Shown: positions 10,000 to 21,839 of the stretch, one piece after another | How the letters are laid out: each line of letters opens with the position of its first letter | Position numbering within the stretch: the first letter of the stretch is position 1 | Origin: Cladocopium goreaui | Lineage: Eukaryota; Sar; Dinophyceae; Suessiales; Symbiodiniaceae | DNA length: 64,000 nt | Direction of reading: 5' to 3' | Assembly: GCA_947184155.2 (NCBI GenBank) | Contig: CAMXCT020001990.1 | Location: 558,001-622,000, forward strand | Translations under genes and position numbers: made by a program | The notes under the pieces: generated by a model | The model's database searches: none | Told to the model about the DNA's origin: nothing | The model's input: only the letters and a program-made list of their open reading frames with translations

Positions 10000-11030
10000 C
10001 TGGGATTTTCTTGCAGCGTAGTTGTTGGATTACACCAATAATTTGACCTAATCGTGATCAACACCCATAGTGCTGTGCTCTTGATCCCTTTCTCGTCTGC
10101 CAAAAGCTCTTATGATCATGGTCCATCCACGCATCAAGGTTGATGCGAGAAAAACACCATGTACAGTGCAGCCACTGCAAACATGCCTCATACGATGTTC
10201 ACTGGATACACTAAGGAAACCCACATGGCCAATAGTGAATAATCACACCCACCAATATGTATATGCATGCATGTGTATATGTATAAGATGCCCTCCCTGA
10301 ATTCACATATAGCCTTTGATCTCATTTTGTAAATGCGTGCGCAACTTATGATAACTTATGCCTTATGCAAAACACGGATGCCTAGGGCATATGCCCATGC
10401 AATTGACGCTCACGTCACATCGCTTCGGATTACGCCCACCATTAAGCAACTACTGGAGCAGTGGTGGGGAAAATCTTGCGATGCTGGGATTACAGGATTA
10501 TAGCCTATAGCTGCATGATAATCATGATACTATAAGATACTGTAATAGATCATATGGGAAATGAGTGGAAATATATACCCAACCTGGTTATGACTAACAT
10601 AGCCATGGTATAGATGAGCCATAGAAATAGATGGTTTACCGGTTTAACCATGGTTTACCTAGCTATAAAATGGATGGATATTTTCCATGGCAAACCGTTA
10701 GCAGGTTCATCGGATTCGGAGGTGGTAGGATCCAACAAGTCCCCTCTCATGGGATGATCCAAGTAATCCATCCCCCTAATCTTTCAAGTATCTTAAATAC
10801 CCCTCGTAATAAAGGCACCCAAAAAGAATAGACTCAAGAATTGCCTTCTGGAGGGTTTGACCACATCTTGAGAAGGGATTACTATGAAGTCAACTTGGGT
10901 TGTCATGGTTATCATCATCAAACAACTTGCTGGGGAAATAAAAAACACCAAGCCATGGTTTGAGAGCCTAAAGAGCTATATACAACATTGTAAATTTCCT
11001 TGGCTTCCCCTTGAATCCTATAGGTCCTAT
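10000..11030. other. Noncoding stretch
   Basis: Contains a fragment resembling MITE A (GGTTATGACTAACATAGCCA near 10585) and scattered ATAT runs. I see no gene. Confidence 0.4.
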
Positions 11031-11036
11031 GTGCCG

Positions 11037-11160
11037 ACCACAAACTTCGGGGTCCGCTGAAGTCGGGTGGTCATAGTGGTGAGAGGTCCCAGAAATTGCT
11101 GCAGAAGGGGAATACAACCGCTGTGCGCCGTTAGGACTGTTAGGGTCATCCCAGAAGTTC
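11037..11160 (-). CDS. Coding-like exon, minus strand
   Basis: Minus frame with GC-rich third positions reading MTLTVLTAHSGCIPLLQQF then LGPLTTMTTRLQ, moderately hydrophobic, closing with a TAG. It may be the 3' part of the membrane-protein gene to the right, but linkage is not shown. Confidence 0.3.
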
Positions 11161-11308
11161 AAGGGTTTGGTGAAATTGTGACATTTGCATTTGTTCAATC
11201 AATAATTCGCACACTAGTGTTCGCTTTCTTACCCCTCTCTCTAGATTGTATTTGATGAAGGTGTTGAACAATGATTATGTAATATAAAAGTAGGCAGTTT
11301 CAATCTTT

Positions 11309-11402
11309 TCAGTGACGGATGGCATGTATGAACTCTCTGTCGTGCTTGACCAGTCTGTCTCTGCCAGAAATTTTGCTCCATGGTGGGCACGAGTGCGGAA
11401 AT
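11309..11402 (-). CDS. Coding-like exon, minus strand
   Basis: Minus frame ISGRDRLVKHDREFIHAIR ending in TGA, with good third-position bias over this short stretch only. A second frame over the same bases (MEQNFWQRQTGQAR) is also open, so the assignment is tentative. Confidence 0.25.
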
Positions 11403-11419
11403 ACAGTAAAATTCGAAAT

Positions 11420-12815
11420 AAACACGAGGTTTTTTAAATTCAGCAAAGCCCCCACAGCAGACTTGTCAAGAGTCAAGAGTGGGACCAACAACAATCATCA
11501 ATGTCCTCTTTTTACTACATCAGACTGACTCTATTAGTGTGCACTGGGTGCTCACTAGCAATCAGTCATTTTTTTTAAACTCACTCCTGGGAAACACACA
11601 TATCTATGAATCCATGAATCTGAGAGTGATGACATCAATAATCTGAATGTAGTTACGTGTATGTTACGTGTATGTGGCTGTATTGAAATTGTGGGTTTAC
11701 AGCAAGGAACCAGCACCCAGGTTCCTACATCAACCATGGTGAGCCTGGGTGGATTTGATCCGGTTTTGGGAAGATCTGGGGATGACCGGAGGATGGGAAC
11801 ATCTTGAAAATTGAGAATGTTGCAGCTGGCAGCTCTGGAAGAGTGTTGCTTTTGTATGTACCTTGGGCATTTTATGGCATTTTGACAAGCCCTTCGCATG
11901 ATGTGGCTTAGTTTCAGCTCCCTGAACAGTGTCATTCCAGGAAATACTGGTGGGTTTTCCGCAATATATACAGTAATATTTGTAGGTCAATATTCCACGA
12001 ACTGAACATCAACATCAACTACCATTTATCAATCATTTAAATGCTTAAAAATTAATCTTGAAAGCCTATGAATGGCTAACTCCCATGTTTTTTCGCATCA
12101 AAACATTCCATTCGTTGCCTCGAAGACTTCAGGGTGGTGGCCCATGGTTGCCCATGGTCCCAACAGTTCACTGAGTTGATATGCTGTTTGGGTTTATGGA
12201 GGATCCCACCTTGTAGATAAACTTCGGTTTCAGCAGGCAATTATATATATATAATAATATTAGATATGATATATCTGTATAGTTCATGGGCTTATACACC
12301 GACTTGGAGATACAGTAATTATATGTAATTATAGGGCACCGCCTGTTTTTGATTAGGGGGAAGACTCTGCCGACAGTAGATCTAGATAGTATGATTGTCA
12401 TCTATGCATTACCATCTATTACTTTCTATGATAGTCTATGATCATTTGCCACCTATTTACCATCTATTACCATATGATAATTAGCGTCTAATCATGCATT
12501 GACGTCAAAAAACATGGATTACCCATGGGTTTGTATGGATCATTGGATCATTGCCGTGAATTACCATGATTCCAGTGAGGTCAGGACGTGAGGTCACAAT
12601 TTTTTGACCTAGATGGATAATTCTGGATCCATCAAACGTTCAAGTTAATGAGTTATCATGGATGATTGTAGTGACCATCTAGGTCGATCTAGGTCAATGT
12701 CCGTCTATTCTTAGGTTACTAGTATTAATATGTATTAGTGACCTTACTGGTAGATTATATAGCAGCGGTTGCTATTTTCCAGTGAGGTCACTTAATGCCA
12801 TGGGCTATAATCGTC
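11420..12815. other. AT-rich intron-like stretch
   Basis: Frames here lack codon bias. Short direct repeats of CTATGAT / CATCTATTACC type occur at about 12400-12480, grading into the 12 bp repeat to the right. Confidence 0.4.
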
Positions 12816-12821
12816 TATACT

Positions 12822-12906
12822 GTAATCATCTGTAATCATCTATAATCACCTATAATCACCTATAATCACCTATAATCATCTATAATCATCCTATAATCAT
12901 CCTATA
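12822..12906. repeat. 12-bp tandem repeat (TATAATCACC/TATAATCATC)
   Basis: About seven tandem copies of a 10-12 bp TATAATCA[CT]C unit. Confidence 0.8.
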
Positions 12907-12954
12907 GAATTTCCATGTGTTATGTCCACGATAAATCATCTATAATCCATGCCT

Positions 12955-13085
12955 TGGGCTTCACTGCTTTGCGGCAAGGACGCCGCTCTCGGAGCTGGCA
13001 CTTGCGGCACTTGCGGCGCTGGCGAAGTTCGCCGCGGCCGGGCACGGCGGCGACGTCGACTGCCGGTTTTTCAACGCCCAAGAGA
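12955..13085. other. GC-rich coding-like island, strand uncertain
   Basis: Very GC-rich within AT-rich DNA, and open on both strands: plus ALAALAALAKFAAAGHGGDV, minus RKCRKCQLRERRPCRKAVK. It is probably an exon of one of the genes here; composition alone does not decide the strand. Confidence 0.3.
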
Positions 13086-13600
13086 GCGTGTTGATGACCA
13101 ATCAGGATACGATGAATAATCATACATATCATACAATCCCACCAGAAGCTGATGAATTTACAGATTTCCACAAAATCAAACATCATGTTTGTGTAGGAGA
13201 TATGTCATGTATACAAAAAATATAATGTCAAGTTAGGATTAATAAACCAGCCAAGAAGGTAGGTACCTAGGGAGAAGGTTCTGCTAAGGGTTTCCTCCAA
13301 AATAATCAGCCTCGTAAGTTGAATTCATAAGAGATCAACTTTCAACTGATATCAATCTACTTTCAATGGATTTTCCTTTTAAACCTAGAACCGATTTCCC
13401 CACAACTGCCAAACAAAACATGGTGCTTCCCAGTGCTTCCCAGTGCTTCCACTTCTGCTTCCGCTTTTTCCATCTTTCTCCCCAGAAATGCCCCAGTCGA
13501 AAATCCCCCAAGAAACGTACTGTGAACAATCACCATGTTGAAAATGGGTAAATCAACGATTTCGACTGGGCCATTTTCTATGTCGCAAACTGTTAGTCAT

Positions 13601-13706
13601 TACCCTCTGGTAAACCAACGCAACGATATGGAAAATCACAATGTTCAATGGGAAAATCCACTATAAATGGCCATTTTCAATAGCTATGTTAAATTACCAG
13701 AGGGTA
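13601..13706. mobile_element. MITE family A copy
   Basis: 106 bp, ends TACCCTCTGGTAAACC and AAATTACCAGAGGGTA. The interior shows the usual near-palindromic pair TATGGAAAATCAC and CCATTTTCAATAGCTATG. A partial, decayed copy (right half) lies just to the left. Confidence 0.85.
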
Positions 13707-13950
13707 TATCCCATTAATATCCCATTGAATCACTATAAAATCCCATTGAATCACTATCCATTAAATCACCATAAAATCCCATTAAATCACTATAAAATCC
13801 CATTACATCACCATAAAATCCCATTAATTACATCACCATAAAATCCCATTAAATCACTATAAAATCCCATTACATCACCATAAAATCCCATTAATTACAT
13901 CACTATAAAATCCCATTAAATCACCATAAAATCCCATTAAATCACTATAG
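13707..13950. repeat. 21-bp satellite attached to MITE A
   Basis: Tandem ATCCCATTAAATCACYATAAA units start directly at the MITE A right end. The same MITE-to-satellite junction occurs at 37626. Confidence 0.85.
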
Positions 13951-14204
13951 ATAGCTAGTTCAATTACCCTTTGGGTACCTCATTGGGTAAACGCTCAGCA
14001 GCGACTCTTGAATGCCGCCACGCACATGTGGTGAAACACCCATCCGAAGCAGCCCAAGGCGCAGGGCGCCCAGACCACTGTCAGTGCGCTCAAGTAGGCG
14101 TATCTCCTTAGCCGAAGACTGGGAGACACGAAAAAATAAATGAATCAAGAAACAAACTACATATATATATATTTTTATATAATTATATATTTATAAATAT
14201 GTAC

Positions 14205-14380
14205 ATACCTTCATTTGTGGCTCAATATGTTTTTCCGAGATGGCTTTGAACGAAGGCAAACAAAACACCATTGTTTGTCTGGTTGGTGGTTTCAACCCCT
14301 CTGAAAAATATGAAAGTCAGTTGGGGTTACCCTTCCCAATATATGGAAAAATAATCCAAATGTTCCAAACCACCAACCAG
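14205..14380. repeat. Long repeat copy: shared leader plus MITE B
   Basis: Second copy of the unit at 1352-1532: leader with GGCTCAATATGTTTTTCCGA, then a complete MITE B at 14279-14380 ending CCACCAACCAG. Confidence 0.85.
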
Positions 14381-14772
14381 ATGCATATGAATGGGTTAAG
14401 AATATTGGGTTAATCATTGATGATCATATTCATGATAATGGATAACAATAATAATAATGATGAATGATATACATAATATTATATAATAATAATGATCATG
14501 ATGATGGGATGGTCCCAAGTTCTTAATCTTGACCCATACAACCCGGAAAATCTGTACTGAGCGTTTGGTGCCAAGATTTGGATACAAGACAAAGAGCCAA
14601 ACTGGGAGAACATAAGAGCCAAATCTAGACAATGTCTGGACCACGGAGATTGGCATTCCGTGCCCATCTGGCTCAAGGACCCAAGATCGAAGATTGTTTG
14701 ATGTGCTTGCGGTCAGCCCCCCCCCAAAAAAAAACACACGTATGATTGACAGTTCCAATCAATTATTTTAGT

Positions 14773-14881
14773 TACCCTCTGGTTATTTATATAACATAGC
14801 CATGGAAAATAGCCCATTTATAGATGGTTTACCTATTAAAAAATGTGATTTTCCATGACTATGTTAAATAACCAGATGGTA
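14773..14881. mobile_element. MITE family A copy
   Basis: Starts TACCCTCTGGTTATTTATATA and ends ATGTTAAATAACCAGATGGTA; near-palindromic throughout. Confidence 0.8.
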
Positions 14882-14939
14882 GATGATTAACAGTTTTATT
14901 GACTTTTACTTGGATTAGTTAGTTGGATCAGGTGAGTCT

Positions 14940-15075
14940 TCGGTTGCCTTCGGTGCGTTCAAGGGTCAAAGTCAGCGAGAAAGGATGGTATCCCAGGATT
15001 CTTCCGAAGTCATATCCTTAGAAAAGGCCGGCCATGAATCCCAAGGTCTCCCCTACGAATCGCCTGGTTGATGTG
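14940..15075. other. Coding-like island, strand uncertain
   Basis: Plus frame SQRERMVSQDSSEVISLEK and minus frame MTSEESWDTILSR are both open with good third-position bias. It is likely an exon, but neither strand is proven. Confidence 0.25.
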
Positions 15076-15818
15076 GATCTTCGGAAAACTGGGAGGATAT
15101 GTGTTTATATGATTTAACAAGTTTTTTTTTTGGTGAACATACAGTAGCCATCAAACATTGGGTTCGAATCTACCAACATTGTGCAGTTCACACACTCACA
15201 TCAACCATGGCCAAACATATCCGCTGTTCAAGTTGTTCACCGTGATGACACGTCAAGCTGCGCTTGAGACTGGCAGTGTGGCAGAGTAAGAGGACACAAA
15301 CTATACCCTCACTGACGCTCACTGGTTAGTCTCAAGTTTAAGACATCGTCCTAAACCATACCCTCAGGTTAAGTTGTTTTTGTAGCATGAGATGATATGA
15401 AATATGGAGCCGTTTTGTAATAAAAGAAACACTGGAGCCACTTCAGAATACCAAGGTTCACCTGAGCAAATCGAAACAAATGGCAGGAAGAGATGGACAT
15501 GTTTAGATTTGACATGATGTGACAACATTGTGTGGGTCTGAAATTCTAAAAATGGAGTAGCCCATTGTCAGCTGAACGATCTATCCAAGTCCTTGGGTGC
15601 TCAGATCTTTGGAGTACACCGACGGGAAAAAAACAGGTAGGGCCTATAGATATCAAGCATAGCAAATCCCTTAACGTCGGTTTTTCATGGATGAACTGTT
15701 CACGGTAATTTCTGAAATTAGAACGAAACCACCCACTTGGTGGTTCACCCCACAAATGGACGTATTTCAACAAATTTTAAGTGTAGCTCTCTATTTTTGT
15801 TGCTATAATAATATATAA

Positions 15819-15923
15819 TACCATCTGGTTATTTAACGTAGCCATGGAAAATCACCATTTTAAATAGGTAAACCATCTATAAATGGGCCATGTTCCATGG
15901 CTATGTTAAATAACCAGAGGGTA
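15819..15923. mobile_element. MITE family A copy
   Basis: 105 bp, TACCATCTGGTTATTTAACG to AAATAACCAGAGGGTA, with interior GCCATGGAAAATCACCATTT and its inverse. Confidence 0.85.
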
Positions 15924-15965
15924 ATATATATTAATATTAAACAAATTTGCTCAGTAGCTCTCTAT

Positions 15966-16080
15966 CTGGCGATGATCTCCCCGACCGGGATGGCACCCAG
16001 CTCAAAAGTACAGTAGCTACGTTTGACCACCACTTTTTAGGGGCAGCCAGACGTGGAACCGCACGCAACTTGCCTAAAGC
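15966..16080 (-). CDS. Exon of minus-strand gene abutting a MITE A end
   Basis: Minus frame ALGKLRAVPRLAAPKKWW, then SNVATVLLSWVPSRSGRSS. The exon starts right after TTTACCTGAG, which is the end of the MITE A copy at 16080-16216, so the MITE seems to supply the splice acceptor. It contains a short hydrophobic stretch (VATVLLSWV). It may belong to the same membrane protein as the islands to the right; no family is recognised. Confidence 0.4.
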
Positions 16081-16216
16081 CTCAGGTAAACTAACATAGC
16101 TATGGAAAATCAATGAACATCACCAAGATTATCCAATATGTCTGACTAGATACTAGGTAAATCAACGAGCCGAATGGGCCATATTCAATAGAAAACTGTT
16201 AGTTGACCGGAGGGTA
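16080..16216. mobile_element. MITE family A, enlarged or diverged copy
   Basis: Left CCTCAGGTAAACTAACATAG, right TAGTTGACCGGAGGGTA, with about 30 bp of extra interior relative to other copies. Confidence 0.65.
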
Positions 16217-16516
16217 ATCCTTGCCCAGCATCTGCACGTATAAGTAAGGAGCACCTCAACTGAACCGTGGCTGAAATGGGCATCGATATGCGCGAAACGA
16301 ACGGGAAATCCTTAAACTGATCTGACGTTCTAATTACCACAGGCTAGTTTAGTGCTTCACTGTACCATATTGTACCTTTAGTTACCTTGGGTTATTCCAT
16401 TTAGAATTGGGTTATTACGTATATGAGTTATTTTGAGTTATTATATACTTACACTTATAACTCTCGTCGGAAACCACTACTGAGTAGGCTGATCGCCAAG
16501 TAGCCCCCACACTCAC

Positions 16517-16548
16517 CCTGCTTGGCCACCTCAGGAAACCTATTGATT
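16517..16548 (-). CDS. Possible micro-exon, minus strand
   Basis: Frame NRFPEVAKQ followed by a strong GTGAGT donor. A preceding ACAG or CTGAG could be the acceptor. The size (about 30 nt) resembles other micro-exons in this window. Confidence 0.25.
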
Positions 16549-16606
16549 CTGTTGATCAAATGGGATTTTGTGGGATTAACATGAAAGTCAAAGGGAATGA
16601 TATCAT

Positions 16607-16717
16607 TACCCTCTGGTAAACTAACAGTTTGCTATTGAAAATTGCCATTTAGTTCGTTGATTTACCCATTAAAAATGGCAATTTCCAATAGTTTTTTGTA
16701 TGTTTACCAAGAGGGTA
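16607..16717. mobile_element. MITE family A copy
   Basis: TACCCTCTGGTAAACTAACA to TGTTTACCAAGAGGGTA, 111 bp. Confidence 0.85.
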
Positions 16718-17061
16718 CGGATGTCCGGTCATTTTTTCACGATCTACCGCGTGGGATTCTCGAAAAAAAACACGGCCAATGGCTCTATGGATTTCAACCG
16801 TATAATTCCCCCCCCTATTTGGACAAAAAATGGTGAATATGGTGGGAAATTGTATACCATATACTAGTTCCGTATAGTATCTCATTTTGCGAGCTATACT
16901 CCATTGCATGAAATTGATTGAATTGTATATCATTGTATATCCCCATCCCCAAAAAAAACGCCATAAGTGTTCCTCTTACCTTCATTCTGGCTGGTCTCAT
17001 ACCCCCAAAATCACCCAATATTACCCAATTCCTGACTAGATCCAACACAATGTCAATGATC

Positions 17062-17165
17062 ATTTCAGGAATCTGAATTGGAGGTACCTACTATAAATAA
17101 TAGGCCTATGTAAGGGCTATGTAAGAAAATCTATTGGCGGTACCTCCATTTCAGGGTCCTGGAAT
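17062..17165. mobile_element. MITE family D copy
   Basis: Inverted repeat: left ATTTCAGGAATCTGAATTGG, then AGGTACC; right GGTACCTCCATTTCAGGGTC. Related copies lie at 21423 and 32514. The ends centre on GGTACC and differ from families A and B. Confidence 0.65.
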
Positions 17166-17244
17166 TATCCCATCTTCTTTAACTTTAATAGCATCATAAC
17201 ATTACACATAGGAACGGGAGGGGTTCAATAAACATTCATCTACA

Positions 17245-17495
17245 TATAGACATAAATAATATATTATATATTATATTATATATTATATTATATATTATAT
17301 TATATTATATTAAATTATATATTATATGTTATATTATATATTATATTATATATTATATTATATATTATATTATATATATCAGATTATATTATATTATACT
17401 ATATTTTATTATATTGTATTATATTATACTATATCATATCATATTATATTATATCATATTATATTATATTATATATATATAATTTTATAATATAT
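17245..17495. repeat. (TATAT)n / (TATTA)n microsatellite
   Basis: About 250 bp of ATATT/ATAT repeats directly left of a MITE A. Confidence 0.9.
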
Positions 17496-17599
17496 TACCC
17501 TCTGGTAATTTAACGTAGCTATTGAAAATGACCATTAATAGTGGATTTTCCCATTAAAAATTGTGATTTTCAATAGCTATGTTAGTTTACCAGAGGGTA
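17496..17599. mobile_element. MITE family A copy
   Basis: 104 bp, TACCCTCTGGTAATTTAACG to TAGTTTACCAGAGGGTA. Together with the copies at 28245 and 28611 it is among the best-preserved. Confidence 0.9.
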
Positions 17600-17884
17600 T
17601 ATTGATTTTTGACTATATTTGGTTGTTATATGCCCCACTTTTGCAGAAAGTTATGTTCCATTTTGTTTGGTTTGATGCCTCCACTTTAAGGCTGATTATA
17701 TAGATCAAACATTTCCTAGACTTTCACTAAATCCATTCAACTGTTCTTCCACTACATCCGTTGAACAAACCCCTTAAATCCGTAAAGCCCCCTTGTTAAA
17801 CAAGGAACCCCCTTGACCCTTGACCTTGGAAGAATCTTGAAACCCCATGGTTTGATATGTCCAATGGCGATTTCATAAAGGCAC

Positions 17885-17952
17885 CAGGGCGACAATATCC
17901 AAAAGGATATCCGAAATGGACACCACGGCCAGGTACATCAAGCTCGTCGTTC
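17885..17952 (-). CDS. Exon of minus-strand membrane-protein gene
   Basis: After GATCGGCAG|G the minus frame reads TTSLMYLAVVSISDILLDIV, a clear transmembrane helix, up to a GT donor. The length of 68 nt fits phase 1 in and phase 0 out. Third positions are nearly all G/C. Family not recognised. Confidence 0.45.
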
Positions 17953-18265
17953 CTGCCGATCGCAGAAAACAGCAGGCTCACGCAGTCAAAGAATATTCAT
18001 AGTCAAAAAGACATGTGTTAGTTAGTCTATAGATCTTTAAATATTAACCATCCAACTGTTGGGGTGCCCAATTTTGACCCAGAATTACTCACATATTGTT
18101 TTGCAAAACGAGTCCTTTTTTTATGGCCTGAGTAGCCAAAGGCCTAGTTTTTTGGGGCTGACCAAGCTGCTCAACCAAGGTTTAGAGACCTGCCACTCTA
18201 CCCCTGGTGGGGATTCGTTACCGAGCCAAAACCAGCCAGAAGAAATGATCACAGAATTGGATGAT

Positions 18266-18337
18266 GGGAAAAGTTTAACCGGAAACCCCGATCAATTTGA
18301 TGGGAATTAAACCATGGTTTCCGGTTAAGAATTTCCC
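18266..18337. repeat. Inverted repeat, family C
   Basis: GGGAAAAGTTTAACCGGAAACC pairs with GGTTTCCGGTTAAGAATTTCCC, which makes it a probable small hairpin MITE. Confidence 0.6.
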
Positions 18338-18605
18338 TAAACCAATCCATTGAAATGTGATTTCCCATCATAATACCTATTCATAAACTATCATATTAAT
18401 TATAATCATATTATGCACATTTATTAACCATTATTACTTATTATAAACCAATCCAAAAGAAATCTGGTTGCCAGGTCTCTAACTTTCCCAGGCAGGTCAA
18501 AAATCTCAGATGCTGGGCTTGATCGATTTGGTTCCATCGCGGCGTTCGTTTCGGATCCCCTCCGCTCAACGTAGAAATAGCTACCAAGTACCCTGCAGTC
18601 GACCA

Positions 18606-18720
18606 AAATAGCTATGGTTTGGTTTAAGGGAAAATCTACAGGAAACCATGGTTTTTACCATTAAATATGGTGGTTTCCTGTAAATTTTCCCTTAAGCCAA
18701 ACCATTGAAAATAGCTATGG
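18606..18720. mobile_element. Inverted-repeat element, family C
   Basis: A nearly perfect 115 bp palindrome: left ATAGCTATGGTTTGGTTTAA, then GGGAAAATCTACAGGAAACC; the right arm is its complement. Its outer bases resemble the interior of family A (ATAGCTATGG), but the TACCCTCTGG ends are absent. Confidence 0.7.
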
Positions 18721-19039
18721 AATGCTATGGAAATATGTTTTTTTTCAACTGGGAATGATGGGAATGATCTACTGTACTGTGGATAATTAAAAGGATATTT
18801 ATGGTGCATCGTTCATATCTGTCCGAAGGTGGCAAACCCAATGCCACCATGCGATCAATTAACATCAACTAACCACCACTGAGGGGTCATAGTAAACATA
18901 TGTAAACATCATCCGAGTCAGAATGGGGTTTTTGCCAATTTCTATCTCATGATCACCTCCAATCTTTGGGATCAAAAAAATCCGGTATTCTCCCACTGTT
19001 CGCCTGATCCCATGATATCCCATGATATCCCCCTGGCAG

Positions 19040-19152
19040 ATGGCCCTGGCACAATGTCGAACTAATGGCGCCTTGTGGAAAAAGGAAGCCTTGCAGCATC
19101 TCCGGCAGTAGCGATGTGAATGGATACACCATCAGCACGCTCGCCAGAGCGC
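19040..19152 (-). CDS. Exon of minus-strand membrane-protein gene
   Basis: After CTACAAAG|GC the minus frame reads ALASVLMVYPFTSLLPEML, then QGFLFPQGAISSTLC; hydrophobic, high third-position G/C. The 3' limit is unsure (a GC donor at CAAG|GCTTCC is possible). Confidence 0.4.
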
Positions 19153-20157
19153 CTTTGTAGCATCTTTTCCGGCTGATGGATATTTAACTACTATTAGAGT
19201 TAGCTGATGGTATTTTGTAACATGGGGATGGGGGCCATGTTAAACCCATGTTGAATATGGGCAATGTTCCTTTATTGACTTCATGGAAAATGAATGAACA
19301 TGGAGGCGTTCGATCCAGCAAGGACTCATTGGCATCATTTGTTGGCTCACTACCACCACCATATCCACCATATTAAGGAGGTGCCTGAAATTCGATACCC
19401 CATTCCATCCACTGCTTACACATGGTGAAACCATGTTAAATCATCATTTTCCGGTGTGAAATGGCCTTAAATTGTGGGTATATCAGCCATGCTCAGACCA
19501 ACCAAAATCTTTCAGATGCATTTCTAACTATGATCCCATTTTCGTTTCCCATTCTTTCCCCCTCTAAGGGTGTGATGCAAGAGAACATATATACAGCTTG
19601 TCGCCCTCCCTCATCAATGGTCCAGCCTGTAAGGCCCCAACCGAGAATGATGGATTCGAATCCTGAAGTTTCTTGCTGCGTCCGTCGTGGTTTCCTACTG
19701 CCATGAAGTGCCCCAAATCATCCAAAATTGAACCAGTTGAGTATTGAAACCCATGATTTTTGGGATGCCCCCATTTTAGGAAAGCTCCTCATAAGCATTC
19801 CACTGACACAAGATGATAAAATATATACAAATGTCAGGATCCGTGATAGAAACAAAAGAAAACAAACCATTCATCTTTGAAGCACGAACACGCTTTCCTT
19901 TGTCATTATTGTATATTGTTTTATTCGTGCCCCGTCTGGACCTCTGGATCCATGTTTAACCCTGAATTATAGGATGTATATAAACCCGTTTCTGTGTTCA
20001 TTTTAGCTATACCTTAAACATATAAACATTCCCATTTCCATAGATCTTCCATCGTCATTACTCGCATCATATTTGCATTCTATCCCCTATTTGACTATAC
20101 TGTATGCATGTGTTCAATCCCCCATCGTTGATGCATAAAATCCCATGAAACATGGAC

Positions 20158-20272
20158 CCAGTCATGCTCCAATCCTCGTCGCCGAATCTGCTCGTTGCTC
20201 TCGTTCAGCCACGGCAAATACTTCATTAAGGGCGTCAGGCATCGAATCTGCGTCAATCTCACACGCTGAGTC
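20158..20272 (-). CDS. Exon of minus-strand gene
   Basis: After GGTCCAG|G the minus frame reads TQRVRLTQIRCLTPLMKYL, then PWLNESNEQIRRRGLEHDW, ending at a GTCCAT donor. It is 115 nt, phase 2 in and phase 0 out. It looks like a charged, helical cytosolic segment. Family not recognised. Confidence 0.45.
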
Positions 20273-20704
20273 CTGGACCAAAAACATGAGGCAAAGGCTG
20301 TTTCGCATGACAAAAAATGAATAAAACTTGATGAAACATGTATGACATTAAACTCATTAAACATTACATAAACAGGGCCACAGCCCTCACTTGCACACAT
20401 TTTTTTCTGATATCTCCCGGTCCTCCAAATACAGGTCACAAAGTCACAGAAGACCCAGACCTGAAATGAAGTGTAGATATTATTCCTAAGGAAATGGTGA
20501 ATCACCAACAAATGGTGATTTCATGGGGGAATTCTATACTGAAGTGGGATTTTCGTGAGGTTTTAAGCTCAATGATCTTTTAGGGAACAAGCCTGGTCTG
20601 TAGCACCAAATTCGGGGGATTTCCAGCAGGGAAATGAGGAGATACACCAATATTTGTGGAGGCTTTAGCAAGACTCCATGGGATTCAGCAACGGTAAGCA
20701 ACCA

Positions 20705-20815
20705 GTTGGGGAGAGAGAGGGAGAGAGAGAGAGAGAGAGATATATATATAATAATAATAAATACATATATATATATATGTCTAATAAATATATATATATA
20801 GTATATTTATACATA
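20705..20815. repeat. GAGA / TATA microsatellites
   Basis: A (GAGAGA)n run followed by (TATATA)n runs; the frame through it is an artefact. Confidence 0.9.
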
Positions 20816-21041
20816 TGTACATATAAATATTTTGATAAATTGGGACCCCTAGAGTCTAGAGTTGTTTCTTGTGGCTTCTCGTCATTCGGGTTATTCTTGC
20901 AGCAGTGCTTTGGCTTTCATCTTCCGTTGTTGCTCCGCCAATTCATCTGACAACTCCGTGCCTAAGCAAGCTTACATACCACAGAACCAACTTATCCTTT
21001 AGTTTAAGTGACCTACGTACATTCAAATTGGCAAACAAACT

Positions 21042-21145
21042 TACCCTCTGGTAAACTAACATAACTATGGAAAACCACCATTTTCAATGGGTAAATCCAC
21101 TGTAAATGGCCATGTTCAATAGCTATGTTAGTTTACCAGAGGGTA
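21042..21145. mobile_element. MITE family A copy
   Basis: 104 bp, TACCCTCTGGTAAACTAACA to TAGTTTACCAGAGGGTA. Confidence 0.9.
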
Positions 21146-21292
21146 CAAAGAAGTCTGAAAACTGCTGGAGTTGGAGACACTTCACCCCATCAACATGGTC
21201 CGGTGTGCTCAGGTTTCCTAAGAAACAACCCAGCCGCCCACATGTTCTTCCTTTCCTAGTTCTATCCCGTTTCGTTGGTGTCAAAGTATGTA

Positions 21293-21402
21293 TTTACCTG
21301 GCAATCTAACATTAGCCATGGAGCCATGAAAGTAGATTATTGAAGTACAGTATCATTTCCATGGCCGTCTTCCATGGCAGACTCTTAGAATACCAAAGGG
21401 TA
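21293..21402. mobile_element. MITE family A, degenerate copy
   Basis: Left TTTACCTGGCAATCTAACAT, right CTTAGAATACCAAAGGGTA. Confidence 0.5.
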
Positions 21403-21422
21403 TGGTTGGAAAATGTTTCTTG

Positions 21423-21547
21423 ATTAAATGGAGGTACTGTACCATATAAGGCCATATTTTGCTGGGATATCCCCTTATTATATATATATATAGCCCTTAC
21501 ATGGTAGGTACCTCCAATTTAGGTTCCTGAATAGGTTCCTGAAATGG
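21423..21547. mobile_element. MITE family D copy
   Basis: Left ATTAAATGGAGGTACTGTAC, interior ATATAAGGCCATATTTT, right GGTACCTCCAATTTAGGTTC. The interior matches the copy at 32514. Confidence 0.7.
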
Positions 21548-21839
21548 CCAGTGATATCTTCAAGCAACATGTTTCCACCTGTGGCTATCATTTCCCTATA
21601 TCAACACTGATTTACGCTGGAAATTGACGATCATGGCAAACTTTTGGACGACCAAAGTCGGACCAGAATCAAATATCATTATCCGTTTTCCCTTAATTCA
21701 GTTAAATCCCCACTGTCCCAATTCAAATTCACATCTTCACTAGTGCAATCCCCAATGTTCCTATACAAATTCACAATTTTTCCCTAGTTAAATCTGCAGT
21801 TCCCTAGATTCAATCACCATTTTCCCGAGTTAAATCCCT

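Noticed and set aside
13707..13950. Possible CRISPR array (21 bp units)
   Set aside because: Units are contiguous with no unique spacers, and the genome is eukaryotic; it is a satellite.
15150..15185. GGTTCGAATC, resembling a tRNA T-loop
   Set aside because: No acceptor, D or anticodon stem can be built around it; it lies in AT-rich noncoding DNA.
19640..19670. GATTCGAATCCTG, another T-loop-like string
   Set aside because: No cloverleaf possible with flanks.
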